A DNA stretch of 64,000 bases from Yeosuana aquiaggeris. GTDB lineage: Bacteria > Bacteroidota > Bacteroidia > Flavobacteriales > Flavobacteriaceae. Shown piece by piece: positions 50,580 to 60,062 of this stretch (position 1 is the stretch's first letter; every line of letters begins with the position of its first letter). A program made the position numbers and the translations under genes. The notes beneath the pieces are model-generated. The model saw only the letters and a program-made list of their open reading frames with translations, searched no databases and had not been told where the DNA came from. The stretch is taken from assembly GCF_044003965.1 (NCBI RefSeq), contig NZ_JBAWKC010000001.1, forward strand, positions 1,116,001 to 1,180,000. The letters run 5' to 3'.

Positions 50580-51880
50580 TGCTTTTAGTTTATACACATA
50601 AAATAACACCAAGATTAAGATATGTTTTTAAGCATATTTGTACTAGGCTTTTAGGTATTGAAGTTTCTTTTACCACAACTATTGAAGAGTTTATTGCACA
50701 TGATAGTTTAAAAATGTCATATACAAAGCAACAACTTGGGAATGAGGTTTTTGTTAAAAGCCACGAAATTTTGTTTGAGCAGGGCTTGTCGGATATTGAG
50801 ATAAATGTGCATGATTGGGAAAATACCAAATGCTTCTTTTATAATGGAGACAAAAGCTCTATTCCCTTTGATATATTTGCGGCCTCTTTTTATTTGCTTT
50901 CAAGATATGAAGAGTATTTGCCTCATGTTAATGATGAATTTGGCAGATTTTCTGCCACAGAAAGTATCGCTTATAAGCATGGTTTTTTACACCAACCAGT
51001 GGTAGATATATGGGCCTATAAGTTCAAGGAGAAATTACAGGTTCAATACCCTAAATTTGAATTTACAAAAAGAGTATATAGTATAAAACCCATTATAGAT
51101 GTGCCGTCTGCTTATAATTTTAAGCTAAAAGGCATTTTAAGAACTTTTGGGGGAACTGTTAAAGATCTGGCAGAATTTAAATTAAAACAGCTGTACTACA
51201 GATACATGGTTATTTTTGGATTTCAGCATGATCCTTTTGATACGTTTAAGTACATCATTAATAAGCAAAAACAAACAAAGTATAAGTTTTTATTCTTTTT
51301 TTTAATTGGAGCCTATTCTACTTATGACAAAGGAATCAATCCAAATAAAAAGAAATTTGTGTCACTTATAAAACAAGTCGCCGATTATTGTAAAGTGGGT
51401 TTAAAAGCCTCTTATTTTGCAATTCATGACCCTGTCGTATTGAAAAAGGAAAAGTTAAGAATGGAGGCCATTATCAATACCGATTTAACGGCTTCAAGAA
51501 ATTCTTTTTCCAAACTTAATTTGCCAGAAACTTATAGGAATTTAATTGAACTAGAGATTCAAGAGGATTATACTATGGGTTATGTTAACGAAATCGGTTT
51601 TAGGGCCGGTACCTGTTCTCCCTTTTTGTTTTATGACTTGGATTATGAAGTGCAAACACCGCTAAAATTTTGGTCTTACCATCTTATGGATTACTGTTTG
51701 TTAAAAACACATTCTCTATTAGATAAAAAGAAGGTGTTATATCAAATAATGAATGAGGTAAAGCAGGTAGATGGAGAATTTGTGCCTGTTTTTCATAATT
51801 ATACTTTTAGCGATTCAGACAGGTGGAAAGGTTTTAAGGAGTTGTTTAATATGATTTTAGATTCAGCAAATGAAAATTGA
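50579..51880 (+). CDS. polysaccharide deacetylase-family protein (DUF7033 type)
   Basis: This 433-residue protein has an N-terminal DUF7033-like region (LLVYTHKITPRLRYVFKHI; FDIFAASFYLLSRYEEYLPH) and a C-terminal NodB/polysaccharide deacetylase-like domain around residues 175-433. This contains YSIKPIIDVPSAYNF, DPVVLKKEKLRMEA and GFRAGTCSPFLFYDLD. The first metal Asp (IIDVPSAY) is present, but the usual DDG motif is not, so catalysis needs testing. It overlaps radC by 1 base and the YjjG-like gene by 11 bases; this linkage is familiar in flavobacteria. Confidence 0.85.
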   Translation: MLLVYTHKITPRLRYVFKHICTRLLGIEVSFTTTIEEFIAHDSLKMSYTKQQLGNEVFVKSHEILFEQGLSDIEINVHDWENTKCFFYNGDKSSIPFDIFAASFYLLSRYEEYLPHVNDEFGRFSATESIAYKHGFLHQPVVDIWAYKFKEKLQVQYPKFEFTKRVYSIKPIIDVPSAYNFKLKGILRTFGGTVKDLAEFKLKQLYYRYMVIFGFQHDPFDTFKYIINKQKQTKYKFLFFFLIGAYSTYDKGINPNKKKFVSLIKQVADYCKVGLKASYFAIHDPVVLKKEKLRMEAIINTDLTASRNSFSKLNLPETYRNLIELEIQEDYTMGYVNEIGFRAGTCSPFLFYDLDYEVQTPLKFWSYHLMDYCLLKTHSLLDKKKVLYQIMNEVKQVDGEFVPVFHNYTFSDSDRWKGFKELFNMILDSANEN

Positions 51881-52559
51881 AAATATAACCGATGTTTTTT
51901 TTGATTTAGATCATACCCTTTGGGATTTTGATAAAAACTCTTCATTAACGTTTCAAAAGATTTTTCAATTAAATCAGATTGAAGTAAATATTAGTGAATT
52001 TTTAAGTTTTTATGAACCCATTAATCTAAATTATTGGAAACTATACCGCGAAGAGAAAATAGATAAAGCCTCATTAAGGTTTGGAAGGTTAAATGATGCT
52101 TTTCTATCCATTAATAAAGTGATAAAAAAGGAAAAAATAGTTAAACTTTCTGAGGATTATATCACGCACCTTACTTCTTTTAATCATCTTTTTGAAAACA
52201 CTATTGATGTACTTGAATATTTAAGTGTCAGGTATAACCTTCATATCATTACGAATGGATTTGAAGAGGTTCAGCAAAAAAAGCTTTCTCAATCTAATAT
52301 TGACCATTATTTTAAAACAGTGACAAATTCAGAGCAAGTAGGTGTAAAGAAACCCAACCCTATAATTTTCAATTATGCCATAGAAGTAGCAAAAACAAAT
52401 GTTAAACAGAGCATCATGATTGGTGATAATTATGAAGCAGATATTCTTGGAGCTCATAATATTGGAATGGATACTATTTTTTTTAATATTAGTAACCATA
52501 GCAATGAACAAAAAATCAAACAAATAAATAATTTAATTCAACTTAAAACTTTTTTATAA
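51870..52559 (+). CDS. YjjG-family noncanonical pyrimidine nucleotidase (HAD superfamily)
   Basis: This 229-residue HAD hydrolase has the nucleophile motif FFDLDHTLWDFD (Asp12 and Asp14), ITNGFEEVQQKK (motif II) and MIGDNYEADILGA (motif IV), with a helical C1 cap. YjjG enzymes dephosphorylate noncanonical pyrimidine nucleotides in the cytoplasm. The DHTLWDFD wording is diagnostic for the group. It overlaps the deacetylase gene by 11 bases. Confidence 0.92.
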   Translation: MKIENITDVFFDLDHTLWDFDKNSSLTFQKIFQLNQIEVNISEFLSFYEPINLNYWKLYREEKIDKASLRFGRLNDAFLSINKVIKKEKIVKLSEDYITHLTSFNHLFENTIDVLEYLSVRYNLHIITNGFEEVQQKKLSQSNIDHYFKTVTNSEQVGVKKPNPIIFNYAIEVAKTNVKQSIMIGDNYEADILGAHNIGMDTIFFNISNHSNEQKIKQINNLIQLKTFL

Positions 52560-52583
52560 GTTAAGGTAAAAAAACACAAGAAA

Positions 52584-53402
52584 ATGAAGATTAAAATTTT
52601 TACAATACTCATGGCACTGGCAATTATTTCAAGTGCATTTTCTCAAACTAATTTAAATAATTATAAATATGTTATTGTTCCTAAAAAGTATGATTTTTTG
52701 AAAGAAGAAGATGAATACAGACTGAATGGATTAACAAAGTTCTTATTCGAAAAATACGGATTTTTAACTTTAATAGAAGGTGATAATTATCCGGATGATC
52801 TGCTTAAAGACAGATGTTTGGCCTTACATTCGAATGTTATTAATGATTCAGGATTTTTTAAGACAAAATTAAAAGTTGAGCTTGAAGATTGTACTGATAA
52901 AGTGATTTTTACAAGTGTTATGGGTGAAACCAGAGAAAAGGAATTTGGAAAAGCTTATACAGAGGCCTTGCGTAACGCGTTTATATCTTTTGAGGCGATA
53001 TCATATAAATATGAACCAAAAGAAAATAAAGTATCCGTTATAGAGAATCAAGAGTTAAAGAAGGAGCCGGAGACTTTAAAGCAGGAAAAGATTGCAGAAG
53101 TTATACCTGCGGAAGAGACAAAAGTGGCGGCTGTTGCGGCTGTTGCGGTTATTGAAACCGCTATAAGTCCTTCCAATACTAAAGATGTTTCAGACATTTT
53201 GTATGCGCAGGCTACAGAAATTGGTTTTCAATTAGTTGATAGTACACCTAAAGTTGTTTATAAAATAAAAAGGACGAGTTTACAAGATGTGTTTCTGGTT
53301 CAAGATATAGATGGAACTTTATTCAATAAGGATGGACAATGGATTCTTGAATACTATGAACAGGGCATTTTAAAACAGAAATTACTTAACATTAAGTTTT
53401 AA
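52584..53402 (+). CDS. hypothetical secreted protein with Ala/Val linker
   Basis: I do not recognise the family. The 272-residue protein has a signal peptide (MKIKIFTILMALAIISSAFSQ) and an N-terminal alpha/beta-like domain (about 25-140; KYVIVPKKYDFLKEEDEYRL, FLTLIEGDNYPDDLLKDRCL, ALRNAFISFEAI). A charged linker follows, with the repeat AAVAAVAVI (a 9-base DNA repeat at 53127-53150), and then a C-terminal domain (about 200-272) of beta strands (VYKIKRTSLQDVFLVQDIDG, WILEYYEQGIL). It is probably periplasmic or at the outer membrane. It closes the radC run, 24 bases after the YjjG-like gene. Confidence 0.78.
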   Translation: MKIKIFTILMALAIISSAFSQTNLNNYKYVIVPKKYDFLKEEDEYRLNGLTKFLFEKYGFLTLIEGDNYPDDLLKDRCLALHSNVINDSGFFKTKLKVELEDCTDKVIFTSVMGETREKEFGKAYTEALRNAFISFEAISYKYEPKENKVSVIENQELKKEPETLKQEKIAEVIPAEETKVAAVAAVAVIETAISPSNTKDVSDILYAQATEIGFQLVDSTPKVVYKIKRTSLQDVFLVQDIDGTLFNKDGQWILEYYEQGILKQKLLNIKF

Positions 53403-53405
53403 TAG

Positions 53406-54683
53406 CTAGTAGTCATATTTATCTTTCCATCGTTGTTTTAAAAATTCTTGGTAAGCCTTTTCACGTGGATTATTGCCAGGTTCGTAGATTTTATAGCCTT
53501 TGAGTTCCTCTGGCATAAATTCTTGATCAGCAAAATTTTGCTCATAGTTATGAGCGTATTTATAATTGTCACCATAACCAAGTTCTTTCATTAATTTTGT
53601 TGGAGCATTCCTTATTTCTAAAGGCACTGATAAATCACCTTTTTCCTTCACCAATTGCTGAGCTTTATTAATGGCCATATAGGCGGCATTACTTTTGGGT
53701 GAGCAGGCTAAATAGGTAGCACATTGACTCAGAATAATTCTGGATTCTGGAAACCCGATTGTGGTCACAGCCTGAAAGGTATTATTAGCAATAACTAGTG
53801 CCGTAGGGTTGGCATTACCAATATCTTCACTGGCTAAAATAAGTAAACGTCTGGCTATAAATTTAACATCTTCTCCTCCTTCAATCATTCGTGCCAGCCA
53901 ATATACAGCGGCATTTGGGTCACTTCCTCGTATTGATTTTATAAATGCTGAAATGATATCATAGTGCTGTTCACCAGTTTTGTCATATCTAACAGTGTTG
54001 TTTTGAACTTTTTTTAAAACAGATTCATCTGTAACAATAATGTCATCAGTATCTTCTGAATTTATTATTAGTTCAAAAATATTTAATAGTTTTCTGGCAT
54101 CACCACCAGAGAGTCTTAAAAGAGCAGTTGTTTCCTGAAGCTGTATATTTTTTTTAGATAAATAGGTATCCTGGTTTATAGCTCGATCCAAAAGAATTTC
54201 TAAATCATTTTTTTCAAAGGCATTCAGAATATAAACCTGACAACGAGATAGAAGTGCGGGGATCACTTCAAAACTAGGATTTTCAGTGGTAGCGCCTATC
54301 AGGGTGATCCAACCTTTTTCAACAGCTTGTAATAAGGAATCTTGCTGTGATTTGCTAAACCGATGAATTTCATCAATAAATAAGATGGGGTTTTTTGTGG
54401 TGAAAAGGCCGCCACTTTGTTTAGCTTTATCAATGACATCACGAATATCCTTCACGCCAGAATTTATGGCACTTAGGGTATAAAATGGTCTGCCGGATTC
54501 TGAGGCTATGATATTGGCTAAAGTTGTTTTTCCAGTGCCAGGTGGACCCCAAAAGATCATGGAAGGAATGAGCCCTTGTTTTATTTGTTGAGTTAAAGCA
54601 CCATTTTTGCCAATTAAATGGTTTTGGCTCAAATAATCATCCAGAGTTTTGGGTCTTAATCGTTCAGCTAATGGTTCATTCAT
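53406..54683 (-). CDS. rarA: replication-associated recombination protein A (AAA ATPase)
   Basis: RarA (MgsA) is a clamp-loader-like AAA ATPase acting at stalled replication forks. The 425-residue protein begins NEPLAERLRPKTLDDYLSQNHLIG and has Walker A FWGPPGTGKTT, Walker B ILFIDEIHRFSKSQQDSLL, the sensor GATTENPSFEV, and the C-terminal RGSDPNAAVYWLARMIEGGED and LEIRNAPTKLMKELGYG segments. Its stop lies 3 bases from the convergent stop of the secreted protein gene. Confidence 0.96.
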   Translation of the reverse strand: MNEPLAERLRPKTLDDYLSQNHLIGKNGALTQQIKQGLIPSMIFWGPPGTGKTTLANIIASESGRPFYTLSAINSGVKDIRDVIDKAKQSGGLFTTKNPILFIDEIHRFSKSQQDSLLQAVEKGWITLIGATTENPSFEVIPALLSRCQVYILNAFEKNDLEILLDRAINQDTYLSKKNIQLQETTALLRLSGGDARKLLNIFELIINSEDTDDIIVTDESVLKKVQNNTVRYDKTGEQHYDIISAFIKSIRGSDPNAAVYWLARMIEGGEDVKFIARRLLILASEDIGNANPTALVIANNTFQAVTTIGFPESRIILSQCATYLACSPKSNAAYMAINKAQQLVKEKGDLSVPLEIRNAPTKLMKELGYGDNYKYAHNYEQNFADQEFMPEELKGYKIYEPGNNPREKAYQEFLKQRWKDKYDY

Positions 54684-54805
54684 AAACGTAAAATTAAAGT
54701 AAATTTTTAAGTTTTGGTCTTGGGGTTAATAAAATAAATGGGATAATAAACTGACATTTTAGCATTTATGATACTATTGGTTGACTATTTGCTATTTTTA
54801 TGTTT

Positions 54806-55531
54806 ATGAATCAAGAAGAACATTTTAAGTTTTCAAATGGCGTAGTCGCTTACCCTATCTTAATGATCCTTATGATATGGATTGTTTTTTGGGTTGAAGT
54901 ACGTTTTGGTTTAAATTTTTCTAAATATGGTATCTATCCACTTGAGATTATAGGATTAAGAGGGATAATTTTAAGCCCATTTATTCACGGTGATATTCAA
55001 CACATTTATCATAATACCATACCTTTATTTGTACTGTCATTGGCCTTATTTTATTTTTACAGACCAATTGCCTGGAAAATTTTATTTTTTGGAATTTTAA
55101 TATCTGGATTTTTAACCTGGTGTATAGGAAGACCCTCTTTTCACATTGGAGCTAGTGGATTAATTTATGTATTAGTGAGTTTTATTTTTTTTAAGGGTGT
55201 TTTCACAAAATATTTTCGATTAATTGCGTTGTCCTTACTTGTGGTATTTCTGTATGGAAGTATGATCTGGTATGTATTTCCAATAGAAGAACACGTATCT
55301 TGGGAAGGGCACTTGTCTGGTTTATTTACAGGGCTGTTCTTTGCATTATATTTTAAAAAGAAAATTCCGAGAGCAAAGAAATATCTATGGGAAGAAGAGA
55401 ATTACAAGGCAGAAGAGGATCCTTTTTTAAGGCATTTTGATGAACAAGGAAATTTCATTGAATTTGATAAAGTAGAAAAAGATGAGTCTCAACCTATCAT
55501 CAATTATAGTTACAAAGAAAAAAAAGAATAA
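54806..55531 (+). CDS. rhomboid intramembrane serine protease
   Basis: The protein (241 residues from the ATG at 54806) has about six transmembrane segments and the rhomboid catalytic dyad: Ser117 in FHIGASGLIY and His169 in WEGHLSGLFTG. HGDIQHIYHNTIPLFVLS carries the conserved His-Asn part of the active site. The C-terminus (about 185-241) is a charged cytoplasmic tail. Substrates are unknown. An ATG two codons upstream is an equally good start. Confidence 0.93.
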   Translation: MNQEEHFKFSNGVVAYPILMILMIWIVFWVEVRFGLNFSKYGIYPLEIIGLRGIILSPFIHGDIQHIYHNTIPLFVLSLALFYFYRPIAWKILFFGILISGFLTWCIGRPSFHIGASGLIYVLVSFIFFKGVFTKYFRLIALSLLVVFLYGSMIWYVFPIEEHVSWEGHLSGLFTGLFFALYFKKKIPRAKKYLWEEENYKAEEDPFLRHFDEQGNFIEFDKVEKDESQPIINYSYKEKKE

Positions 55532-55572
55532 ATTTAATTCTAAGAATCCAAGAGGTCTAACAATTTAAGAAT

Positions 55573-56310
55573 CTAAGATAGTCTTTGTCTCACTGCTTCA
55601 TAAAGAAAGGCACCACAAGCAACAGAAACATTGAGTGATTCAATGTCTCCCAATAATGGTAATTTGGCTTTATCATCAACTACTTTTAAAATAGAAGGAT
55701 TAATACCGCGGTCTTCAGACCCCATAATAATGGCACAGGGCTCTTTAAATGACACGTCATATAAAGTGTTCTCAGTCTTTTCAGTGGCCGCTATGACTTT
55801 TATACCAGAGGCTTGCATGTAAAAAACAGCATCTTTTATATGGTCAACTTTGCAAATAGGAACTTTAAAAACCGCACCGGCACTGGTTTTAATAGTATCG
55901 CCATTAACAGGTGCGCCTCCTTTTTTTTGAATAATAATACCATTCACTCCAGTACATTCAGCCGTTCTTATAATAGCACCAAAGTTTCTTACATCACTTA
56001 TTTGGTCAAGTAATAAGAATAAGGGTGTTTTACCTGATTCAATAACGTTTAAAACGAGCTGTTCTAAATCGTGAAATGCAATAGGAGAAATTTGTGCAAC
56101 GGCCCCTTGGTGATTACTTCTAGTAAGTCTATTAAGCTTTTCAACAGGAACGTAAGAACAGTTCACATCATTTTTCCTTAAAAGACTTTCTAATTCAGTA
56201 AACAGTTCTCCTTTTAAACCTTTTTGAAGAAAAACCTTATCAATGGTTTCTCCCGCATTTATGGCTTCAATAATAGCCCTGATTCCAAAAATTTGTGTTT
56301 CTTCTTGCAT
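55573..56310 (-). CDS. rlmB: 23S rRNA 2'-O-methyltransferase, RlmB-like (SpoU family)
   Basis: This 245-residue SPOUT methyltransferase has an N-terminal substrate-binding domain (FGIRAIIEAINAGETIDKVFLQ) and the three SpoU motifs: LDQISDVRNFGAIIRTAEC, IIMGSEDRGI and LNVSVACGAFLYEAVRQR. The best fit is RlmB, which methylates the ribose of a guanosine in 23S rRNA; TrmH-type tRNA activity cannot be excluded. The gene is monocistronic on the minus strand. Confidence 0.92.
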   Translation of the reverse strand: MQEETQIFGIRAIIEAINAGETIDKVFLQKGLKGELFTELESLLRKNDVNCSYVPVEKLNRLTRSNHQGAVAQISPIAFHDLEQLVLNVIESGKTPLFLLLDQISDVRNFGAIIRTAECTGVNGIIIQKKGGAPVNGDTIKTSAGAVFKVPICKVDHIKDAVFYMQASGIKVIAATEKTENTLYDVSFKEPCAIIMGSEDRGINPSILKVVDDKAKLPLLGDIESLNVSVACGAFLYEAVRQRLS

Positions 56311-56367
56311 TAGTTTTTAATAAAAAAATTATGTTTAAAAGTACTTATAAAAATGATGAATATGTAT

Positions 56368-56402
56368 AAAAAAAGCCATCTTATATAAAGATGGCTTTTT
56401 AA
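56368..56402 (-). terminator. intrinsic terminator of the SusC/SusD operon
   Basis: GCCATCTT (56375-56382) and AAGATGGC (56388-56395) form an 8-bp stem with a 5-base loop. Flanking A/T runs extend it, and T residues follow on the minus strand, 20 bases after the stop of the last operon gene. Confidence 0.85.
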
Positions 56403-56419
56403 AAATTCTTAAGATTAAT

Positions 56420-57670
56420 TTAGTCTGCAGTAATTATAGCTTCGAAATAAGGAACTGTTGAGTAACCATTATCAAGTAACCAACCACTTACATCAAATCC
56501 ATCCTGATCAAGATAGTATTGAAGCGTAAGCGTTCCTGTTCCATCTATCACGCCAGTTCCAGATATTGTATAATCATAATTAGAACCGCTATAAAGTGTT
56601 GTGAAAATGTACTGTGAAGGAATTGTTACATTACCAGAACCATCTACGGTATAATAAACATTACCTTCTTTTTCTATAGTTTCTCCCCAGAAATCAAACA
56701 TCCATTCAGCATTTATACCTCGTAAAAATGATCCCGTGCAATCAATAGATGATGTAATTTGACTATCATAGCCTGCATCAGTACCCGACCATGGCGTAAC
56801 AGCAAAGCTGTTAGTGCCAATTTCTTCAAAGGTATATGTATCACCAGTTTTAGTGAATTTAGCTAATACAGCAAAGTAAGCATCACAAACAGAAGCATTA
56901 TTTAAAACTCCTGGAAATTCATGAGTCTGTCCATTAATAACACCGGTTTGATCAAATGTTAATGTAATATCAATATCTCGTTCAATATCAACAGCATCCC
57001 AAAAATCTGCTACCACATAATACTCTCCATCATCTTCTGTTGAAGAGAATACGAATGATTCAAATGATCCGCCATCTGCTTCACCAATTACATCAGTATT
57101 ATTTGGGCCAGTAGATACTAATAATCTTAAATCAGCAAAATCTGTAGCTTCTATTTCAACACCTAGGTCATCAGTTACAAGACTTGTTGCCCATGACATT
57201 CCAATTGCAAGGTCTCCATCAGTAACGTTTAATATTTCAAAAGTTACAGTTTCACTATTTATGGGATCAACATTAGCTTCGTTACCAAGTGCGATTTGAA
57301 TAATTGCATTTTCAGTATCTTCAACAAGATCGTCGGCATGAATAGTTATAACATCAGAAACAGAAGTAGACCCAACAGGAATACTTACTGAATGTGGTAT
57401 AGAAAAGTCGTCACCATCAGTAGCAGAACCGCCAACTTGAGCGATTTTAATAACTACTGTGGCTATTTGTGGTTCACTAATTGTCACCGTAAATGGAAAA
57501 CTAGTTTCAGATTCCACTAACGATTGCGAATTGTCAAATCCTAGTTCTACGCTTAAACTTGGGCTTGTTGCTTTTTTTGTACTTTGTCCAGTATAATCTT
57601 CTTCAGAACAAGATACAATCAGGGCAAAAACGCTCAAAGTTAATGCTAAAATTTTAATTATATTTTTCAT
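56420..57670 (-). CDS. surface lipoprotein with Calx-beta-like domain
   Basis: The 416-residue protein has a lipoprotein signal (ALTLSVFALIVSC). The lipidated Cys is followed by SEED, like the flavobacterial lipoprotein export signal that sends proteins to the cell surface. Residues about 40-150 look like a Calx-beta domain (SFPFTVTISEPQIATVVIKI, then GDDFSIPHSVSIPVGSTSVSDVITI and DDLVEDTENAIIQI). The rest is beta-rich with aromatic and acidic residues and no known enzyme motif. It is the last gene of the SusCD operon. It probably binds the substrate outside the cell; the ligand is unknown. Confidence 0.8.
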   Translation of the reverse strand: MKNIIKILALTLSVFALIVSCSEEDYTGQSTKKATSPSLSVELGFDNSQSLVESETSFPFTVTISEPQIATVVIKIAQVGGSATDGDDFSIPHSVSIPVGSTSVSDVITIHADDLVEDTENAIIQIALGNEANVDPINSETVTFEILNVTDGDLAIGMSWATSLVTDDLGVEIEATDFADLRLLVSTGPNNTDVIGEADGGSFESFVFSSTEDDGEYYVVADFWDAVDIERDIDITLTFDQTGVINGQTHEFPGVLNNASVCDAYFAVLAKFTKTGDTYTFEEIGTNSFAVTPWSGTDAGYDSQITSSIDCTGSFLRGINAEWMFDFWGETIEKEGNVYYTVDGSGNVTIPSQYIFTTLYSGSNYDYTISGTGVIDGTGTLTLQYYLDQDGFDVSGWLLDNGYSTVPYFEAIITAD

Positions 57671-57688
57671 TAATTTATTTTTTAATTG

Positions 57689-58600
57689 TTAGTCTACTTG
57701 CTTTATTAATTTTTCATAAAATTCGCGGGTAGCTCCTACACCTCTAAAATAACCCACTGTAAATTCAAGCATATCTTCTCCGTTAACATCATCAGGTGTT
57801 GCTTTTGAAGTTGTTGCATCACAAGTAATCATTTCAAAGTCTCCACCTGCACCTTCACAAGTCATAATTGGTGAACCATTGATTAAAGTTCCAGTACCTG
57901 CAGGATATTCAGGAAGTACAGTGATGTAACCTGTTTCGTTATCAACAGTGAAAAACCATTCTTGATCATCCCAATAAGCATGTCCAACGTGTTTGTATAC
58001 TGTAGCATCAACAGATTCAATAATTCTGTCTGCTGGCGCCCAAGACCCTAGATAGCTACCTGAGTTCCAATAGGCAGCTTCTTCAGTACTATATACACCC
58101 GCATATCGTGTTCCAACAGCAATTTTTGTAACGCTACCATTAAAGTTTAAAGATCCTGTACTTGTATTACTTGCGTATCTTAAAGTCCAGAAATCTCCAA
58201 TACTTAGTTCACCGTCGTTTGCAGGCAGTGCACTACCATTTAATGTTAAACCATCAATAAGGTCTTCATAGGTAAATGATAAACTAAAATTACTAGTTTG
58301 TCCAATTACTGCTGGTAAATCTACAGAAGTAAAAAATACTTCGTCAGATTTATCTCCACCAACGGTTTGAAAAGACTTATATATATTGATAGAGGTAACC
58401 TGCACATTTCCCTGATATACAGAGCCTGATGCTGAATAAGTATTACCACTTCCAACTACATAACTTATAAGAGCATTATTAACACTAACCAGACCACCAG
58501 TTATGGCATTTCCAGTTAATTCATCATTGTCATCGTCCACACAGGAAATAAATGCGAACACAGTAAGTACTGTTAGTACTAAATATTTGATATTTTTCAT
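57689..58600 (-). CDS. surface lipoprotein of unknown function, SusCD-linked
   Basis: From the ATG at 58600 the protein has 303 residues; the upstream ATG would overlap susD and precede the signal peptide. The signal MKNIKYLVLTVLTVFAFISC is followed by VDDDND, an acidic export-type motif for surface display. The body is beta-rich with many Gly, Ser and Thr and several aromatic patches (AYWNSGSYLGSWAPADRI, AYWDDQEWFF). Two cysteines near the C-terminus (TCEGAGG and TCDATTS) could form a disulfide. No family recognised. It lies between susD (11-base gap) and the Calx-beta gene. Confidence 0.78.
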   Translation of the reverse strand: MKNIKYLVLTVLTVFAFISCVDDDNDELTGNAITGGLVSVNNALISYVVGSGNTYSASGSVYQGNVQVTSINIYKSFQTVGGDKSDEVFFTSVDLPAVIGQTSNFSLSFTYEDLIDGLTLNGSALPANDGELSIGDFWTLRYASNTSTGSLNFNGSVTKIAVGTRYAGVYSTEEAAYWNSGSYLGSWAPADRIIESVDATVYKHVGHAYWDDQEWFFTVDNETGYITVLPEYPAGTGTLINGSPIMTCEGAGGDFEMITCDATTSKATPDDVNGEDMLEFTVGYFRGVGATREFYEKLIKQVD

Positions 58601-58611
58601 ATTTATTTTTT

Positions 58612-60051
58612 TTATTGCCAAAATAATGGCGATGTTAATAAATCTCCTCCAATTGTAGAAGCTGCTGCACTATAATTTACACCATTTAATGATGGTTCCG
58701 TTGTTGGGTAATAATAACGAGACGGTATTTGAGCAATATCTCCTTCTGCAGCCGGTTCTAAAACAGGTATTTTGTTTCTTCTCCATTCTGTCCATGATTC
58801 TACACCTTGTCCAAATAAAGAAATATACTCCTGAGTAGCTATTTTATTTCTTCCGTCAGCTTGATTGGTGAAACCAATACCATCTTGAGCAAGATAGCTA
58901 GTTGCATCTAAACCATTAAAAGCAAAACTAGCTTTTACTCCATCACTAAAGTAATTTTGTGCAGCCTCAAGACCACCAGAAATATAACCTTCGTTTGCAG
59001 CTTCTGCTTTTAAGAAACATAACTGTGCATATGACATAACTACTCCAGGTAATTCTGGATCCAAATATTTAGTACCTAGACCAGAAATATTAGCATAAGT
59101 ATAACCAAGATCTTCATTTGGTAAAGGTATTACGTTGCCGTATCCAACTGGTTTTCCAACAATATTTCCACTTGCATTTGGTGACGCATATACTTGCAGT
59201 CTTGGATCATTTAATCCTTCTAAAAGGTCAACCATTACTAATCCTATCTTAAATTCTAAACGAGATCCGTCAACAATAGTTTCATAAAGTGGGTTTGCAT
59301 CTGGTACAGCCTTTAAATAATATACTTGACCACTATCGGCATTTGAGGTCATTAAATTACCTCCGTTGATTAACGCTTGAAGCTCAGAGCCTACATTTCT
59401 AGTAGATGAGATTCTCATAAGAGCTCTGAATTTTAAAGAATTAGCAAGTTTTAGCCATTTTGATGAATCACCACCGTAATAAAGATCAGAAGTTGCAACT
59501 ATACTTCCGTTTCCAGTAGATATAAGGCTAGCAGCATCTGTAAGTAATTGATTAATACCTTCCCAAACCGTTGCCTCATCATCATAAGCAGGTTTCAATA
59601 TTGCAGGGTCAAGAGCTTCAGTAAACGGAATAGGGCCAAAAATATCAGCTAAAGTTTGAAATGCTATTGCTTGCATTACCTTTCCTACTCCTTCTAATAC
59701 TTGATTTCCATCAATTGCAGCTAAATCTGAAATAGCTTTTCCTTCAGAAGCAACTAAAGTATATTGATTGTTCCAAACACCATCAATAACACCTCGTCTT
59801 GGAACATATCTTTCCTCATCATTGTATTGTACTTTTGCCATTTGTTGCGACCAACAAGCCCCCATATCAGCACCAACAAATGTGCTGTATATAGAGTTAG
59901 TATGTGAACGCTGTGCATAGCCTAATAATAGATGTGCAGGAATTGCCACCGGATTATTAGGGTCTGTATTGACTTCTTCAAATTTGTTGTCACAACCAAT
60001 AAAGAGTGACAAGCTTAAAAAAGCGATTAAAATTAATTTTATATTTTTCAT
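58612..60051 (-). CDS. SusD/RagB-family outer-membrane lipoprotein (SusD-like_2 type)
   Basis: This 479-residue lipoprotein (MKNIKLILIAFLSLSLFIGC, Cys20) is the lid of the TonB-dependent SusC channel. It has the typical start CDNKFEEVNTDPNNP and the TPR-like helices (AHLLLGYAQRSHTNSIY, LTDAASLIS, SSKWLKLANSLKFRALMRIS). The C-terminal region contains TQEYISLFGQGVESWTEWRR, a hallmark of the SusD-like_2 family. It lies 11 bases after susC. SusC/D pairs import glycans, peptides or other polymers; the substrate is not encoded here. Confidence 0.93.
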   Translation of the reverse strand: MKNIKLILIAFLSLSLFIGCDNKFEEVNTDPNNPVAIPAHLLLGYAQRSHTNSIYSTFVGADMGACWSQQMAKVQYNDEERYVPRRGVIDGVWNNQYTLVASEGKAISDLAAIDGNQVLEGVGKVMQAIAFQTLADIFGPIPFTEALDPAILKPAYDDEATVWEGINQLLTDAASLISTGNGSIVATSDLYYGGDSSKWLKLANSLKFRALMRISSTRNVGSELQALINGGNLMTSNADSGQVYYLKAVPDANPLYETIVDGSRLEFKIGLVMVDLLEGLNDPRLQVYASPNASGNIVGKPVGYGNVIPLPNEDLGYTYANISGLGTKYLDPELPGVVMSYAQLCFLKAEAANEGYISGGLEAAQNYFSDGVKASFAFNGLDATSYLAQDGIGFTNQADGRNKIATQEYISLFGQGVESWTEWRRNKIPVLEPAAEGDIAQIPSRYYYPTTEPSLNGVNYSAAASTIGGDLLTSPLFWQ

Positions 60052-60062
60052 GTGTTTTTTTT

